This document shows, one piece after another, positions 62,765 to 64,000 of a DNA stretch of 64,000 nucleotides. The stretch is taken from contig CAJNDS010000002.1 of the NCBI GenBank assembly GCA_905221605.1, forward strand, positions 172,501 to 236,500, read 5' to 3'. How positions within the stretch are numbered: position 1 is the first letter of the stretch; every line of letters begins with the position of its first letter. The DNA comes from Symbiodinium natans. Its lineage: Eukaryota > Sar > Dinophyceae > Suessiales > Symbiodiniaceae. A program made the position numbers and the translations under genes. The notes below the pieces were generated by a model. The model did not search any database and had not been told where the DNA came from. It saw only the letters and a program-made list of their open reading frames with translations.

Positions 62765-63416
62765 ACCAGCCGGCCCTGTACCTCTAAACGGAAAGCCCTC
62801 AACCCATTGATGTTGAACCCTAAATCCTAAACCCTAAACCCCATAGTGGACTTCCTTGTGGCCTTCCACGGTCCCCCTTGCAGTTTGAGCTCCCACTGGG
62901 GGATTTAAGAATGAAGGGCGCTGCAATTGTCTTATTTCTACTAAGGTTTAGGGTTTAGGGATTAGGGTTTAGGGATTGGGGTTTTAGGGTTTAGGGTCTA
63001 GGGTTTAGGGTTTACGGGGTTGGTAGGGCCCCTTGGGAACAACCCTGTTCGGAACACTCAAGGTATCTTAAAGGTTGGGTACTTGAGAGGGGGCGGGGGG
63101 GGGGGTGTCCAGGAGTCCAGGTGCGGCTAGCACCCTAAACTCTGAACCTTAAACCCTAAACCCTAAACCCTGTGGGCTGAGGGTTTAGGCTCCCCTAAAA
63201 TGGGCCCTTCATTGGTGATCCCCTCTATACCCCTTGTATACCCTCCTTAGAACTGCTCTTTGCTTCTCGCTTTTAGAAAGTTAGGTTCTTGCACTCATGA
63301 AATACCCAAGGCCCATACTTCAGAACCCTTCAAATTGGCAAGGGGCTTTCCTAAGGGACCATGCAACTTCCCTTCGTTGCAGGGTTTAGGGTTGAGGGGT
63401 CAGGGTGGTTGTCTGC

Positions 63417-63489
63417 CTTGTGCTTCTCTTTGTCTTTGTCCTTCTCCTTTTCTTTCTTGTCCTTGCGCAGCGCGGAACGCGATGAGGCG
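63417..63489 (-). CDS. Lys/Asp/Glu-rich exon
   Basis: Twenty-four codons, ASSRSALRKDKKEKEKDKDK and EKHK, after CTTGTTCTGAG, donor AAG|GCAGAC (GC). Entry phase 2 fits 63605-63641. Confidence 0.7.
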
Positions 63490-63604
63490 CTCAGAACAAG
63501 TTGCCGACATGTGCCTTACCCTACCCTAAATCCAAAACCCTAAACACTCATCCCTAAACCCTGTAACCCTAACATGAAATTCATGGGAACCACAAGATAC
63601 GTAC

Positions 63605-63641
63605 CCCATACGGAACTCATCAAGCACAATAAGTTCAGGGG
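63605..63641 (-). CDS. exon with a strong GT donor
   Basis: Reads PELIVLDEFRM after AAAGTCCCAG. The donor ATGGG|GTACGTATC is close to the general eukaryotic consensus. Confidence 0.65.
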
Positions 63642-63741
63642 CTGGGACTTTAGAGTGTAGGGTTAGGGTTTTGGGGTTTTGGGTTTTGGGTTTTGGGTTT
63701 AGGGTTTAGGGTTTAGGGTTTAGCCCAAGAACAAAACTCAC

Positions 63742-63764
63742 TCTTTGTTGCTTCCTTCACTGCC
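63742..63764 (-). CDS. 23-nt micro-exon
   Basis: Reads GSEGSNK after CCGCAATGAAG, donor AGA|GTGAGT. Entry phase 0 fits 63884-63916. Confidence 0.5.
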
Positions 63765-63883
63765 CTTCATTGCGGGCTCTTAAACTACGCTTTGCTTAAG
63801 AAGTAGAATAAGATCCCTGTAACCCTAAACCCTCAACCCCAAAACCCTAAAGCCTAAAGCCTTCAGGAAATTGACCCCTGAGC

Positions 63884-63916
63884 CTTGTAGATGTACTTGC
63901 GTGTGAGGCCGTCGGG
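63884..63916 (-). CDS. exon, unassigned
   Basis: Eleven codons, PDGLTRKYIYK, after GGAACCTGTAG, donor AAG|GCTCAG (GC). The most upstream exon I can see; the gene may begin beyond the window. Confidence 0.58.
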
Positions 63917-64000
63917 CTACAGGTTCCCCATGCACTCTGACCCCTTAATGTTCAAAACCCGAAACCCGAAACCCTAAACCCTTAATCCTAAACCCTAAAC

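Noticed and set aside
62843-62877. Exon near the Lys-rich exons of the 63-kb region
   Set aside because: Two frames open, and the exons on either side already join in phase without it.
1-64000. Window is a chromosome end (telomere)
   Set aside because: Arrays are short, occur in both orientations throughout and are separated by unique and coding-like DNA. A telomere would be one long array in a single orientation at one end.

Overview
The window looks like nuclear DNA of a dinoflagellate. Four things point that way: (1) a CCCH zinc-finger exon (30660-31016) of a type very common in dinoflagellates; (2) many 20-120 nt exon-like islands, almost all on the minus strand; (3) introns that appear to use GC and GA donors as well as GT, with AG|G junctions; (4) TTTAGGG-type repeats. 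No bacterial operons, rRNA or tRNA genes were seen. Species cannot be named from this sequence.

The dominant texture is (TTTAGGG)n / (CCCTAAA)n, in dozens of arrays of both orientations from end to end, so this is interstitial repeat and not a chromosome end. Between arrays lie short unique islands. Read on the minus strand, most islands contain a short open stretch preceded by AG and followed by GT, GC or GA. Several consecutive islands join in compatible phase. I therefore read the window as one or a few very long minus-strand genes whose introns are filled with telomere-like repeat. In most introns checked by eye, the sense strand starts with TTTAGGG repeats and ends with CCCTAAA repeats, so the two intron ends are complementary.

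Layout in sense direction (descending coordinates). 63.9-55.1 kb: Lys/Arg/Ser-rich exons resembling an RS-type domain, mixed with less certain exons. 54.4-53.6 kb: a separate compact gene for a secreted, Thr/Ser-rich, membrane-anchored protein. 51.7-45.7 kb: Lys/Glu/Ala-rich exons. 44.4-41.2 kb: three exons making the first copy of a roughly 50-residue domain. 41-37 kb: an island almost free of telomeric repeat, with several exon-like segments including a CX5R (phosphatase-type) loop, plus a GA microsatellite and a tandem duplication. 36.0-32.8 kb: Gln/Glu-rich exons. 31.0-30.4 kb: the CCCH zinc-finger gene. 29.9-24.4 kb: a run of up to 13 short exons. 23.0-22.2 kb: second copy of the domain. 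20.5-10.8 kb: Ala/Glu/Pro then Gln-rich exons, including a poly-Gln exon. 9.7-6.4 kb: third copy of the domain, with a possible terminal exon near 5.7 kb.

The second system is a set of about a dozen families of 80-220 bp elements with terminal inverted repeats and no coding capacity, here called A to L. Two of them (F and H) coincide with introns: removing the element exactly at its ends leaves an open frame on both sides. This is the behaviour of introner elements. Several copies carry CCCTAAA arrays or another element family inside them. The combination of introner-like elements, telomere-repeat arms and micro-exons is the most notable content of the window.

All exon calls are by eye from reading frames, splice-like dinucleotides and codon third-position bias. 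No transcript evidence was available. Exon ends may be off by a few bases, and some exons will be missed or false.
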